Assembly: GCF_947500795.1 (NCBI RefSeq) | Contig: NZ_CANMTE010000003.1 | Location: forward strand, 434,001-498,000 | Direction: 5' to 3' | From: an uncultured Gelidibacter sp. | GTDB lineage: Bacteria > Bacteroidota > Bacteroidia > Flavobacteriales > Flavobacteriaceae | DNA: 64,000 nt | In this document: positions 17,193 to 26,091 of the stretch, one piece after another | Layout of the letters: the number at the start of each line of letters is the position of its first letter | How positions within the stretch are numbered: the first letter of the stretch is position 1 | Notes under the pieces: model-generated | Seen by the model: the letters and a program-made list of their open reading frames with translations, nothing else | What the model was told of the DNA's origin: nothing | Database searches by the model: none | Program-made: the position numbers and the translations under genes

Positions 17193-17200
17193 TAACTTTG
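17193..17200 (+). promoter_or_regulatory. candidate -7 promoter element
   Basis: TAACTTTG (TAnnTTTG) lies in the 180-bp gap after arsS and 36 bp before the next start. A TTG at 17161 is too far away for a standard -33, so support is weak. Confidence 0.3.
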
Positions 17201-17236
17201 GTTTTTACATTTTATAGTTGATTTTAAACATTATGT

Positions 17237-17911
17237 ATGGGCATACTTTCCAAAAAGGACACTGCTAACGCTAATGAAATGGCGTCCGATTTTCATTTTC
17301 CATCCTCAAAAAAGGCGCTTATCATTTTTACTCGGAATCCTGAGTTGGGGAAATGCAAAACCCGTTTGGCTGCCACTATTGGTGACGAAAATGCATTGCA
17401 AGTCTATAAATTTCTTTTAAATCATACGGCAACCGTTGCAGGAAACGTCAAAGCTGATCGCTATGTCTTCTATTCTGAAAACATACAACAGGACGATCTG
17501 TGGAACGCCTCAGTCTTCAGAAAAAAACTACAATACGGCACTGATTTAGGTGCGCGCATGCATAACGCCTTTTCAGAACTATTAGCAATGGGCTACGAAA
17601 AAGTGGTCATTATCGGCAGCGATCTTTTAGATTTAAACGCTGATCTTATTAATGAAGCCTACACGCAATTGGACTCCAATGATGCGGTGATCGGTCCCGC
17701 ACTAGACGGCGGCTATTACCTATTGGGTATGAAAACGCTGATTTCTGACGTCTTTAAAAATAAAGTTTGGGGAACAGATACCGTTCTCAACAATACGCTA
17801 CACGATCTTCAAAATCACAAAATTCATTTATTGAAAGAGTTGAATGATATTGATACCTTTGAAGACATGCAGCATTATGAACAACTCAAAAAATATCACA
17901 ACATATCATGA
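17237..17911 (+). CDS. TIGR04282-type arsenosugar biosynthesis glycosyltransferase (DUF2064)
   Basis: 224 residues, GT-A fold. Residues 28-50 hold the nucleotide-binding start (IIFTRNPELGKCKTRLAATI). GSDLLDLNADLI near residue 129 carries the metal-binding acidic motif, and GPALDGGYYLLGMK near 154 is the family signature. Members were defined by co-occurrence with the rSAM/selenodomain protein, now called ArsS, and probably add or process the sugar part of arsenosugars. Its stop overlaps the start of the phosphorylase gene (ATGA), so the two are translationally coupled. Confidence 0.88.
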   Translation: MGILSKKDTANANEMASDFHFPSSKKALIIFTRNPELGKCKTRLAATIGDENALQVYKFLLNHTATVAGNVKADRYVFYSENIQQDDLWNASVFRKKLQYGTDLGARMHNAFSELLAMGYEKVVIIGSDLLDLNADLINEAYTQLDSNDAVIGPALDGGYYLLGMKTLISDVFKNKVWGTDTVLNNTLHDLQNHKIHLLKELNDIDTFEDMQHYEQLKKYHNIS

Positions 17912-18720
17912 TCAAATTTATAACAGAAACCACCGACTATCTAAAAAATAAAGGCTTTGACAGCCCAGAAATAGGCATCATTCTCGGCACTGGATTGGGA
18001 CAATTAATCAATGAAGTAGAAATACTCCATGAAGTTAGCTATAACCACATTCCTAATTTCCCAACTGCCACTGTAGAATTCCATAGAGGAAAATTAATTT
18101 ACGGAATTTTAGAAGGCAAAAAAGTGATTGTTATGCAAGGCCGTTTTCATATTTATGAAGGCTATTCGCTGCAAGATGTGACCTATCCGGTTCGGATTAT
18201 GGAAAAATTAGGCATCCATACCTTATTGGTTTCTAATGCGTCAGGCGCCATCAATCTCGATTATAAAAAAGGCGAATTGATGTTAATTGAGGACCATATC
18301 AATCTTCAAGGCAGTTCTCCGCTAGCTTTTAAAGGTGTTGAACTTTTAGGTGAGCGTTTTGCAGATATGAGCGCTCCATACGATCCAGAAATCAATGCTA
18401 AATTTGAAGCCATTGCCGCAGCGCATAACATGACGCTTCATAAAGGTGTGTATGCATCAGTGGTGGGGCCGCAATTGGAAACACGAGCAGAATACCGCAT
18501 GCTTAAGATTTTAGGTGCTGATGCAGTGGGCATGAGTACTGTTCCGGAAATTATTGTAGCCAATCATTTAAAATTAAAAGCCGCAGCAGTGTCAGTTTTG
18601 ACAGATGAATGCGACCCAAGTAACCTGAAGCCTGTAGACATCTCTGAGATTATTGCTATGGCGGAAAAGGCAGAACCAAATATGATTATTCTGTTTAAAG
18701 AATTGATTAAAAGCTTATAA
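17908..18720 (+). CDS. purine-nucleoside phosphorylase (PNP/MTAP family)
   Basis: 270 residues, trimeric PNP family. Motifs in order: ILGTGLGQLINEVE (phosphate loop), PTATVEFHRGKL, MQGRFHIYEGYS, VSNASGAINLDYKKGELM, GPQLETRAEYRML with Glu191, and GADAVGMSTVPEIIVA. At the base-specificity site the sequence is LTDECDP, with Asp233 where 6-oxopurine PNPs have Asn and MTA phosphorylase has Asp. In the arsenosugar setting it may remove adenine from the deoxyadenosyl-arsenical made by ArsS; it may equally serve general purine salvage. It overlaps the preceding gene by 4 bp. Confidence 0.9.
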   Translation: MIKFITETTDYLKNKGFDSPEIGIILGTGLGQLINEVEILHEVSYNHIPNFPTATVEFHRGKLIYGILEGKKVIVMQGRFHIYEGYSLQDVTYPVRIMEKLGIHTLLVSNASGAINLDYKKGELMLIEDHINLQGSSPLAFKGVELLGERFADMSAPYDPEINAKFEAIAAAHNMTLHKGVYASVVGPQLETRAEYRMLKILGADAVGMSTVPEIIVANHLKLKAAAVSVLTDECDPSNLKPVDISEIIAMAEKAEPNMIILFKELIKSL

Positions 18721-18727
18721 TTTTTTG

Positions 18728-18764
18728 AAACCTCACTAATTGAAGTAGTCAATGAGGTTTTTGT
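18728..18764 (+). terminator. hairpin between the PNP and hydroxylase genes
   Basis: AAACCTCA and TGAGGTTT form an 8-bp stem followed by TTGTTG. It lies in the 48-bp gap and may partly terminate the upstream transcript. The next gene starts immediately after. Confidence 0.55.
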
Positions 18765-18768
18765 TGCT

Positions 18769-19656
18769 ATGGAAAAATACATCGACATTATTACCAGATC
18801 CTACACCGGATATTGGAATTACCTTAAATACGAGTTAATAAACATCAACCATTGGGATAATTATTTCTACGGATTAATTGTCATTTCATTGGTGGTTTGG
18901 GGCCTAGAGATTGTTTTCCCATGGCGGAAAGAGCAGTCAATATTCAGAAAAGATTTCTGGTTGGATACGTTTTATATGTTCTTCAATTTCTTTCTGCTTA
19001 ATTTGATTGTATTAATTGCCCTTTCAAATACCACCGCCGAGTTTTTCAATGATATTCTTGGGTTTTTTGGGTGGCATGTAGATAGTTTACAAATTTTTGA
19101 TGTGGATGAGTTACCACGTTGGTTAGGATTATTATTATTTTTCTTAATTACCGATTTTGTTCAATGGAACACCCATCGCCTTTTACACCGTGTACCATTT
19201 TTATGGAATTTCCATAAGGTCCACCATTCCATAAAAGAAATGGGATTTGCTGGTCATTTGCGTTACCATTGGATGGAACCGATAGTTTACAAGTCCATAC
19301 AATACATCCCCATTGCGATTATTGGTGGGTTTGATGCGCAGGACGTTGCAATCGTGTACTTTTTTGCCATTACCATCGGCCATTTAAACCATGCCAATGT
19401 GGGATGGAACTATGGCCCGTTAAAATACATTTTGAACAATCCGAAGATGCATATTTGGCACCATGCTAAAGAATTGCCAAGCCATCTAAAATATGGCATG
19501 AACTACGGATTGACATTAAGTATTTGGGATTATATCTTTAAAACAGATTACATACCGCATGATGGACGGGATATCGAACTTGGGTTTGAAGATGATGAAA
19601 AATTCCCAAAAACCTTTCTGAAACAAACCATTTATCCAATTAAAACCGAAAAGTGA
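18769..19656 (+). CDS. sterol desaturase/fatty acid hydroxylase family membrane protein
   Basis: 295 residues with three to four transmembrane segments (about 37-55, 66-88, 118-132, 185-205). The di-iron His motifs are NTHRLLHRVPFLW, FHKVHHS, and later HLNHANVGW and MHIWHHAKE, in the order of the fatty acid hydroxylase superfamily. It should oxidise a lipid or sterol-like substrate in the inner membrane using oxygen. Its place inside the arsenosugar gene run suggests a role in an arsenolipid or in modifying a lipid carrier, but this is inference. Confidence 0.85.
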   Translation: MEKYIDIITRSYTGYWNYLKYELININHWDNYFYGLIVISLVVWGLEIVFPWRKEQSIFRKDFWLDTFYMFFNFFLLNLIVLIALSNTTAEFFNDILGFFGWHVDSLQIFDVDELPRWLGLLLFFLITDFVQWNTHRLLHRVPFLWNFHKVHHSIKEMGFAGHLRYHWMEPIVYKSIQYIPIAIIGGFDAQDVAIVYFFAITIGHLNHANVGWNYGPLKYILNNPKMHIWHHAKELPSHLKYGMNYGLTLSIWDYIFKTDYIPHDGRDIELGFEDDEKFPKTFLKQTIYPIKTEK

Positions 19657-19693
19657 TTTGTTCATAATTACTATCACATCATAAAACCATAAC

Positions 19694-20464
19694 ATGAGAT
19701 TATTAATCAAATTCAACATTCTGGCACTACTGGTTTTCGCTACTATTAGCGGTAATTTATGCGCTGCAGCGAATGTTGAAAGTACATTAATCTCGACACC
19801 AATTTCACAAGAAAAGGTAGACCATAGTGATTGGGATGTTTTGCTAAAAAAGTATGTGAATAATGAAGGCTGTGTTAATTATAAAGGTTTTAAAAAAGAG
19901 CAAGCTAAACTTAAGGCGTATCTAATAAAGCTTTCAAAAGCGGTGCCTAATACCGACTGGAGCAATCAAGAACTATTGGCGTACTATATTAATTTATACA
20001 ACGCAGCGACGGTTGATTTAATTCTGGATAATTACCCAACAAAAAGCATCAAAGATATCAGTCGTCCATGGGCAAAAGGAATTGTGAAAATTGGTACTAA
20101 AGTCGTTTCACTAAACACCATTGAACATGGAATTTTGCGAAAAATGAACGAACCGAGAATTCATTTTGCAATTAATTGTGCGTCTTATTCGTGCCCTAAA
20201 CTCATGCGTGAAGCGTTTACAGCTGATAAAATAAATGCGCAGTTGGATAAGGCAACACGTGAATTTATCAATGGAAATCAAAATGATATCTCAGAAAATA
20301 ATCCTAAATTGTCGAAGATATTTGATTTTTACACCTCCGATTTTAAGGTCAATGGCAAAACTGATCTAATTGGGTATATCAATAGATACAGCACGGTTAA
20401 GATCAATCCGAAGGCGACATACAGCTTTAAAGAATATGATTGGGACTTGAATGAGCAACATTAA
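19694..20464 (+). CDS. DUF547 domain secreted protein
   Basis: 256 residues with a signal peptide (residues 1-25, ending NLCAAA). The DUF547 core covers about residues 50-220: LLAYYINLYNAATVDLIL, then IHFAINCASYSCPKL with two close Cys, then IFDFYTSDF. DUF547 proteins are common beside ArsS-type clusters and have no firm biochemical role; a papain-like or transglutaminase-like ancestry has been suggested for related folds. Periplasmic location is inferred. It is 37 bp after the hydroxylase gene and probably in the same transcript. Confidence 0.85.
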   Translation: MRLLIKFNILALLVFATISGNLCAAANVESTLISTPISQEKVDHSDWDVLLKKYVNNEGCVNYKGFKKEQAKLKAYLIKLSKAVPNTDWSNQELLAYYINLYNAATVDLILDNYPTKSIKDISRPWAKGIVKIGTKVVSLNTIEHGILRKMNEPRIHFAINCASYSCPKLMREAFTADKINAQLDKATREFINGNQNDISENNPKLSKIFDFYTSDFKVNGKTDLIGYINRYSTVKINPKATYSFKEYDWDLNEQH

Positions 20465-20549
20465 TTCATGACAATTATTCTGAAGCTGATATACCATTAA
20501 ACCTTCATAGAAGCTAAAATAGAGACAAAAAATTGATGGTTTTCTACTT

Positions 20550-21284
20550 ATGGACTACAAGATTTCCGTCATTATCCCCATTCTAAATGAAGCAGAAACC
20601 ATCTCAGAACTGCTTCAGCACTTGGTACATCATACCTCCGTCAACCATGTTTCTGAAATTATTATTGTTGATGGGGGAAGCACGGATGGGTCTCAAGATA
20701 TTATCCAACAGTTCCTTTCAGATCAAGATCTAAATAACGATGCTTCATCAATAATCCATTGTCGTTTAGTTACTTCAGAAAAAGGCCGTGCCAAACAAAT
20801 GAACACAGGTGCGAAACTTGCCACCGGAAATATCCTTTACTTTTTACACGCCGATTCTTTTCCTCCAAAACATTTTGACCACTACATCGTGGAGGAAGTG
20901 AAAAATGGACATCAAGCAGGCTGTTTCAGAATGCAGTTTGACAGTGATCATTGGTGGTTACGATTGGCGAGTTGGTTAACGCAATTCTCTTGGCGTGCCT
21001 GTAGAGGTGGTGACCAGAGTCAATTTATTACACGGCACTTATTTGATGAGATTGGCGGTTATGATGAGCGTTATATCATTTACGAAGACAATATGCTGAT
21101 CAATGAATTGTTTGCAAGAAACCAATTTGTAGTCATCAATAAAAAGCTTAAAACTTCCGCGAGACGCTATCGTAAACATGGCATTTGGAAATTACAGTAT
21201 CATTTCTGGATTATTTATATAAAAAAATGGTTTGGAGCTGATGCGGATGAATTGTTGGCGTATTATAAAAAAAACATCTGTTAA
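20550..21284 (+). CDS. TIGR04283-type arsenosugar biosynthesis glycosyltransferase (GT2)
   Basis: 244 residues, GT2 family. The N-terminus ISVIIPILNEAETISELL is the GT-A nucleotide-binding start, IIVDGGSTDGS holds the first Asp pair, and FLHADSFPP supplies the DxD-like motif. GCFRMQFDS and the basic segment RRYRKHGIWKL follow. This is the second transferase type defined by linkage with ArsS and likely acts in assembling the arsenosugar or its glycan carrier. It is the last plus-strand gene before a convergent pair, 6 bp from the next stop. Confidence 0.87.
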   Translation: MDYKISVIIPILNEAETISELLQHLVHHTSVNHVSEIIIVDGGSTDGSQDIIQQFLSDQDLNNDASSIIHCRLVTSEKGRAKQMNTGAKLATGNILYFLHADSFPPKHFDHYIVEEVKNGHQAGCFRMQFDSDHWWLRLASWLTQFSWRACRGGDQSQFITRHLFDEIGGYDERYIIYEDNMLINELFARNQFVVINKKLKTSARRYRKHGIWKLQYHFWIIYIKKWFGADADELLAYYKKNIC

Positions 21285-21290
21285 TTTAGA

Positions 21291-22046
21291 CTATTTCCCT
21301 AAGATGTCATTTAAAGATTGCGGATTTCTCCCAGCTTCATGAGGGTACAATTCCATAAGCGCCGTACTCTGAAATATTTCTTTCGAATGAATATCCAATG
21401 CCGATAACTTACCATAAAATGCGGCGCCAGTATCCACATTCCAGACATTAATCGCGTTCATCGGTTCGTGCGAATTAAAATTTAAGGTTGGGGTATGGCC
21501 TATGTAAATTTCGTGGTAATGTTTAAGTCGCTTTGGATAAAACGCCGAGTCTTCCTCTATCCGTTCATCAACAGTTATAGCCATTTCCCAAAGCGTTCTA
21601 TCATAATAAAATGTGCTTTTAGAGTTTTCTTGGGTGACGCCGTGTAAAGATGTAAATCCTGCGTGAACGAATAAACGGTTCTTTTCATCCAAATGATAGT
21701 GTTTCATATCCTCAAAAAATTCGAGATGAATTCGTTTTTCTTCACTTGAAAATCCGGAATAACTTTCAATAGTCCCTTCGCCCCCATGTTCCAACCATAC
21801 TTTTTGTGCCTTTTTATTCCGAAGCCATGTTTCACACCAAGCATCGTGATTGCCTTTTATAAAAATACAATCGTTGGTATTTGACAATTCAATCAAATAT
21901 TGGATTGTTTGTGCTGATTCGCTCCAACCATCCACATAATCGCCCATAAAAATCAATCGATCTCCATCTGTAATCTTAGCGCTTTCCAAAAGTTCTTCTA
22001 AGCCTTTGAGTCCGCCGTGAATATCGCCTATCGCCAAAGTTCTCAT
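21291..22046 (-). CDS. PPP-type metallophosphatase
   Basis: 251 residues with the full set of PPP metal motifs: GDIHGGLKGL (residues 7-16), GDYVDG (about 35), GNHDAW (about 64), and His motifs VHAGFTSLHG and IGHTP. This resembles bacterial PrpA/ApaH-like serine/threonine or diadenosine polyphosphate phosphatases. No signal peptide, so cytoplasmic. Its start overlaps the end of the upstream GH113-like gene by 4 bp (ATGA), so the pair is coupled. Substrate cannot be fixed from sequence. Confidence 0.9.
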   Translation of the reverse strand: MRTLAIGDIHGGLKGLEELLESAKITDGDRLIFMGDYVDGWSESAQTIQYLIELSNTNDCIFIKGNHDAWCETWLRNKKAQKVWLEHGGEGTIESYSGFSSEEKRIHLEFFEDMKHYHLDEKNRLFVHAGFTSLHGVTQENSKSTFYYDRTLWEMAITVDERIEEDSAFYPKRLKHYHEIYIGHTPTLNFNSHEPMNAINVWNVDTGAAFYGKLSALDIHSKEIFQSTALMELYPHEAGRNPQSLNDILGK

Positions 22047-23065
22047 TGTTCATAATTTTTATATGTCGCACTAATTATCGCTTCCACAGGTTTATTTTGA
22101 GGCGTAAATTGCGTGTCTTTTTCGCCACCTACATTTTCATAATCATGGAACCATTTCCAAATAAAACCGCCTGCAAACCACTCTTCACCCCAATTTTCAT
22201 CAAATAAAGCTTGCATGGCATTTGCTTGTGCTTCCATGTTAACTGACGTCATATCTCTATCAGCTTTCCACGGGGCTTTCGCAGCATAGTCAACACTTCT
22301 ATAACCATATTCCGTAAACAAAATTGGCTTTTGATACCGTTTATAAAAAGCTTTTAATTGTTTTTTATGAGGCGCCCAACCTGCGCGACACTCTTCAAGT
22401 GTGGGCGTTTGCTTATCGCTCAATGGAAAATAGGCATCGACACCTATATAATCTAAATCTGCCCAAAATGGGGTTCGATCATATTCATTCCAATTAGCTG
22501 CGTAAGTCAATTTCCCTTTATATACCTTCTTAATATCCACAATCAATTGCCTCCAATAATCAGGCCTTTCATCAATAAAACTTTCCAATTCTGTCCCAAT
22601 ACAAAAAATGTCGACCTTAGTTTCTTCCGCTACTTTCGCATATGTCAAAATAAAATCAGAATAAGAAGTTTCTAAAGTCTTCCAATCGTCCTCATGCTCC
22701 ATTTTTATAAATCCAGTAAACTCTCCTCTGTGAACCCAAATTTGAGGTTTCATCATGATCTTTATATGCTTACTTTGTAAGGTTTGTATGTACTGCTTGA
22801 CGCCTTTTTCAGTTTCCCCGAACCATTGCCGCTCGTTATTAAAGTTAATTTCAGGATGTGACAACTCGCGGATAAACCCAAATGGCATCACGGCTGCGTA
22901 ATTAGCGTTAAGCTTCACTAAGGGCACAACATGTTTATCATCAACTGCTTCTCGTGCCGCTACAAAACTCACCCCGTTGATTTTTTGAGGTTTTTCTACC
23001 GTAGCGCTGCATGAACAAATGAGCCATCCCATCATAAAACATAAAAAACCTACAATCGCTTTCAT
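22043..23065 (-). CDS. GH113-like glycoside hydrolase, lipoprotein
   Basis: 340 residues with a lipoprotein signal (LICSC, Cys19). The TIM-barrel body matches GH113 (beta-mannanase-like): QIWVHRGEF, FCIGTELESF with the likely acid/base Glu, YIGVDAYFPLSDK, and ILFTEYGYRS with the likely nucleophile Glu. FIWKWFHDYEN closes the barrel. It is probably exported and lipid-anchored and would cut a beta-linked mannan or similar glycan. It is divergent from the FAD oxidoreductase gene with a 91-bp spacer. Confidence 0.82.
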   Translation of the reverse strand: MKAIVGFLCFMMGWLICSCSATVEKPQKINGVSFVAAREAVDDKHVVPLVKLNANYAAVMPFGFIRELSHPEINFNNERQWFGETEKGVKQYIQTLQSKHIKIMMKPQIWVHRGEFTGFIKMEHEDDWKTLETSYSDFILTYAKVAEETKVDIFCIGTELESFIDERPDYWRQLIVDIKKVYKGKLTYAANWNEYDRTPFWADLDYIGVDAYFPLSDKQTPTLEECRAGWAPHKKQLKAFYKRYQKPILFTEYGYRSVDYAAKAPWKADRDMTSVNMEAQANAMQALFDENWGEEWFAGGFIWKWFHDYENVGGEKDTQFTPQNKPVEAIISATYKNYEQ

Positions 23066-23156
23066 TCTTTTTATTTATCCTTAAATTTAAACAAACTGAA
23101 ATTAAAAATTTAAGTTTCCATAAAAACCTACGACAAAACATTTCTAAACCTTTAAA

Positions 23157-24455
23157 ATGGAACATATCGTCATTATTGGTAATGGTATTTCAGGTGTAAC
23201 GGCAGCCCGACACATCCGAAAACTATCCGATAAAAAAATCAGCATTATTTCTGCAGAAACCGAACATTTTTTTTCGCGCACGGCACTGATGTACATTTAT
23301 ATGGGGCACATGAAATATGAGCACACAAAACCTTATGAAGACTCGTTTTGGAAAAAAAATCGGATTGAACTTAAATTTGCATATGTTACTGCAATAGATA
23401 CGACTACGAAGACCCTACAATTAGACAACAACGAAGCCTTAAACTACGACAAATTGATTATTTCCACCGGGAGTAAATCCAATAAATTTGGTTGGAAAGG
23501 TCAAGATTTAAAAGGCGTAATCGGATTGTATAGCAAGCAGGATTTGGACCAATTAGAGGCTATAGCTCCCAACAAAGAAGTTTGTAAACGTGCTGTTGTA
23601 GTTGGCGGCGGATTGATAGGCATTGAATTAGCTGAAATGTTACATACGCGACATATTCCTGTGACATTTTTGGTCCGGGAGGATAATTTTTGGGATGGCA
23701 TCTTGCCTATTGGGGAAGCACAAATGATCAATCGGCATATTATAAGCCATGGCATTGATTTACGCTTAAAATCAAATTTAAAAGAAATTACTGCTGATGA
23801 AAATGGACATGCAGATGGTATAGTCATTGAGGAAACAGGCGAAAAAATCTCCTGTAATTTGGTCGGATTGACCGCAGGTGTATCTCCAAATATTGACATG
23901 ATTAAAAGATCAGCTGTTGAAACAGACAGAGGTATTTTGGTCAATAGATATTTAGAAACCAATATTGAAGATGTTTATGCTATTGGCGATTGTGCACAAC
24001 AGCGCGAACCAATTGGAAATCGTAAACCCATTGAGGCCGTTTGGTATACGGGCAGAATGATGGGCGAAACTGTGGCGCAAACCATTTGCGGAAATCGGAT
24101 GCCCTATAATCCTGGACATTGGTTTAATTCCGCCAAGTTTTTTGATATTGAATACCAAACCTATGGATGGGTTTTCCCTACACCAAAAGAAGGTCATGCC
24201 CATTTTCATTGGAAACATGATGATGATTTAAAATGTATTACTATTGAATATTATCTCGAATCAAATCTGTTTTTAGGAATAAACATCTTCGGGATTCGGA
24301 TGCGACACGAGGTTTTTGATAGGTGGCTTACGGAAAAGCGAACAACTGATTATGTCATAAAACATTTAAAAGAAGCCAACTTTGAACCTGAATTCTATAA
24401 AACCTTTGAAATGGAGATTTTAAGGGCCTATTCTGAACAATTTAAAATGGTGTAA
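23157..24455 (+). CDS. NAD(P)/FAD-dependent oxidoreductase
   Basis: 432 residues, two-dinucleotide-binding-domain flavoprotein of the NirB/rubredoxin-reductase type. IIGNGISGVTAARHIRK (residues 5-21) binds FAD, IISTGSKSN is the connecting motif, VVVGGGLIGIELAEML (about 145) binds NAD(P), and VYAIGDCAQQ (about 276) is the C-terminal FAD motif. After the core there is an extra domain of about 110 residues. It is 24 bp upstream of a polyferredoxin gene, so the two probably form an electron-transfer unit. The physiological electron acceptor is unknown. Confidence 0.88.
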   Translation: MEHIVIIGNGISGVTAARHIRKLSDKKISIISAETEHFFSRTALMYIYMGHMKYEHTKPYEDSFWKKNRIELKFAYVTAIDTTTKTLQLDNNEALNYDKLIISTGSKSNKFGWKGQDLKGVIGLYSKQDLDQLEAIAPNKEVCKRAVVVGGGLIGIELAEMLHTRHIPVTFLVREDNFWDGILPIGEAQMINRHIISHGIDLRLKSNLKEITADENGHADGIVIEETGEKISCNLVGLTAGVSPNIDMIKRSAVETDRGILVNRYLETNIEDVYAIGDCAQQREPIGNRKPIEAVWYTGRMMGETVAQTICGNRMPYNPGHWFNSAKFFDIEYQTYGWVFPTPKEGHAHFHWKHDDDLKCITIEYYLESNLFLGINIFGIRMRHEVFDRWLTEKRTTDYVIKHLKEANFEPEFYKTFEMEILRAYSEQFKMV

Positions 24456-24479
24456 CTATCCCATCGATACAAAACAATT

Positions 24480-26078
24480 ATGAGCACTAAAATAAATGCA
24501 AGCATGTCTCTTGCCAAACCCGATTCGCAGGCAATTTCTAAAACTCAGAAAATAGCCGTTGCCTTAGGTGTGGTTGGGTTGTTTATTATGGCATTGGCAC
24601 TTTTTAATGTGGAATTCCCTAATAAAACGTTGTTTCTGTCCTTATCATTGGGATTGATAACTATAGGAACCATCGTATTTTCTAATGATGCCTATTTGAA
24701 CAAACAAGCAGGCATCAAAAATGACGGCGTTTGGTTTAAATCCATTACCTCAATGGGCCTTTGGGGATGGGTATTGGGCATTGTACTTACCCTATTTTAT
24801 ATTGTGCTCTATTTTAAAGCGGAATGGTTCGGACTTGCCGCTGACGGTGGAGCGAACGGCGGATTGGTAGCCTTATTTGATCCTTTAAGCAGACTTTTAA
24901 ACGGCGGACCAGCAAGTCAATGGTTTGTTTACGGCACATTGTATACTGTGGCCATTTTAATATTTGGCTATAAGTTTATGTTGAAATACCGCCACAACCG
25001 ATATGAACAGTTGCGAACTATTTCCGTGATGTTCTTTCAATTGGCATTTGCTTTTCTGATTCCTGAGTTTATGGCGCGATTAAATTCAGAAACTTTTAGT
25101 CTTCCATATTACGATTTAAAAAATATCTGGCCGCTCAACTATTACAATTTCGACAAATACCGTGTGGACTCCATGATTGAAGCAGGCGATATTGGCTTGG
25201 CATTCTTGATTTTCGGAATTGTTTCCATTTTTGTGATATCGCCAATTTTGACTTATAAATACGGAAAGCGATGGTATTGTTCTTGGGTTTGTGGCTGCGG
25301 TGGACTTGCAGAAACTGCGGGAGATCCTTTCAGACATTTAAGCGATAAAACCCAATTTGCATGGAAAGTAGAACGCTGGGTGGTGCATAGTGTGGTCGTG
25401 TTCGTAACCTTAATGACTACAGCGGTTATCTATTCCTATTTAGGTCATGACTCAAGCAAATATTGGTTAACAAAAGACATTTTTCTTCTTGGCGTAGCGG
25501 GACTATTAACCCTAGTATTTGCCTTGGTGATGATTTTTAAACGCAAAGAATTAGCAAAAGATGCCAAATATGGTGCCATTGGGTATTTTGTAATTATCAT
25601 GGTCTTGATAGGCATGCATTATTTTAGCGGTACTAAAGACGTCTTTTTAGTTAATACTAATTTTCTTAAATCCTCCTACGGATTCTTAATCGGTGCGATA
25701 TTTTCCGGGGTGATTGGCGTAGGCTTCTACCCTATTTTTGGTAACCGCGTGTGGTGCCGTTTTGGTTGTCCAATGGCAGCAGTATTAGGGTTCCAACAAC
25801 GATTATTCTCAAGGTTCAGAATTACTACCAATGGCGGTCAATGTATTTCATGTGGTAACTGTTCTACCTATTGTGAAATGGGCATTGATGTTCGCGCTTA
25901 TGCTCAAAAAGGCGAAAATATTGTGCGTAGCAGTTGTGTTGGTTGTGGCATTTGTTCTGCTGTTTGTCCAAGAGGTGTGTTGAAATTGGAAAACGATTCC
26001 ATGAAAGGACGCATTAACAGTAACGATATTTTATTGGGGAATGACGTCGATTTAATGGATTTGGTAAACCAGAAATAA
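24480..26078 (+). CDS. NapH/NosR/CcoG-like 4Fe-4S membrane protein
   Basis: 532 residues with at least six transmembrane segments. CSWVCGCGGLAETAGDP (near residue 262) and WCRFGCPMAA (near 424) are the paired Cys motifs of NapH/NosR-type polyferredoxins. The C-terminal domain holds two ferredoxin-like motifs, CISCGNCSTYCEMG and CVGCGICSAVCPRG (about 456-505). It would pass electrons between quinone or a soluble donor and a periplasmic or membrane partner. The flavoprotein encoded just upstream is the likely partner. No terminal reductase gene is nearby. Confidence 0.87.
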   Translation: MSTKINASMSLAKPDSQAISKTQKIAVALGVVGLFIMALALFNVEFPNKTLFLSLSLGLITIGTIVFSNDAYLNKQAGIKNDGVWFKSITSMGLWGWVLGIVLTLFYIVLYFKAEWFGLAADGGANGGLVALFDPLSRLLNGGPASQWFVYGTLYTVAILIFGYKFMLKYRHNRYEQLRTISVMFFQLAFAFLIPEFMARLNSETFSLPYYDLKNIWPLNYYNFDKYRVDSMIEAGDIGLAFLIFGIVSIFVISPILTYKYGKRWYCSWVCGCGGLAETAGDPFRHLSDKTQFAWKVERWVVHSVVVFVTLMTTAVIYSYLGHDSSKYWLTKDIFLLGVAGLLTLVFALVMIFKRKELAKDAKYGAIGYFVIIMVLIGMHYFSGTKDVFLVNTNFLKSSYGFLIGAIFSGVIGVGFYPIFGNRVWCRFGCPMAAVLGFQQRLFSRFRITTNGGQCISCGNCSTYCEMGIDVRAYAQKGENIVRSSCVGCGICSAVCPRGVLKLENDSMKGRINSNDILLGNDVDLMDLVNQK

Positions 26079-26091
26079 CACTTAAAATGGT

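Noticed and set aside
21291-23065. Mobile insertion of the phosphatase/GH113-like pair
   Set aside because: No transposase, terminal inverted repeats or target duplication is visible, and base composition looks like the surroundings.
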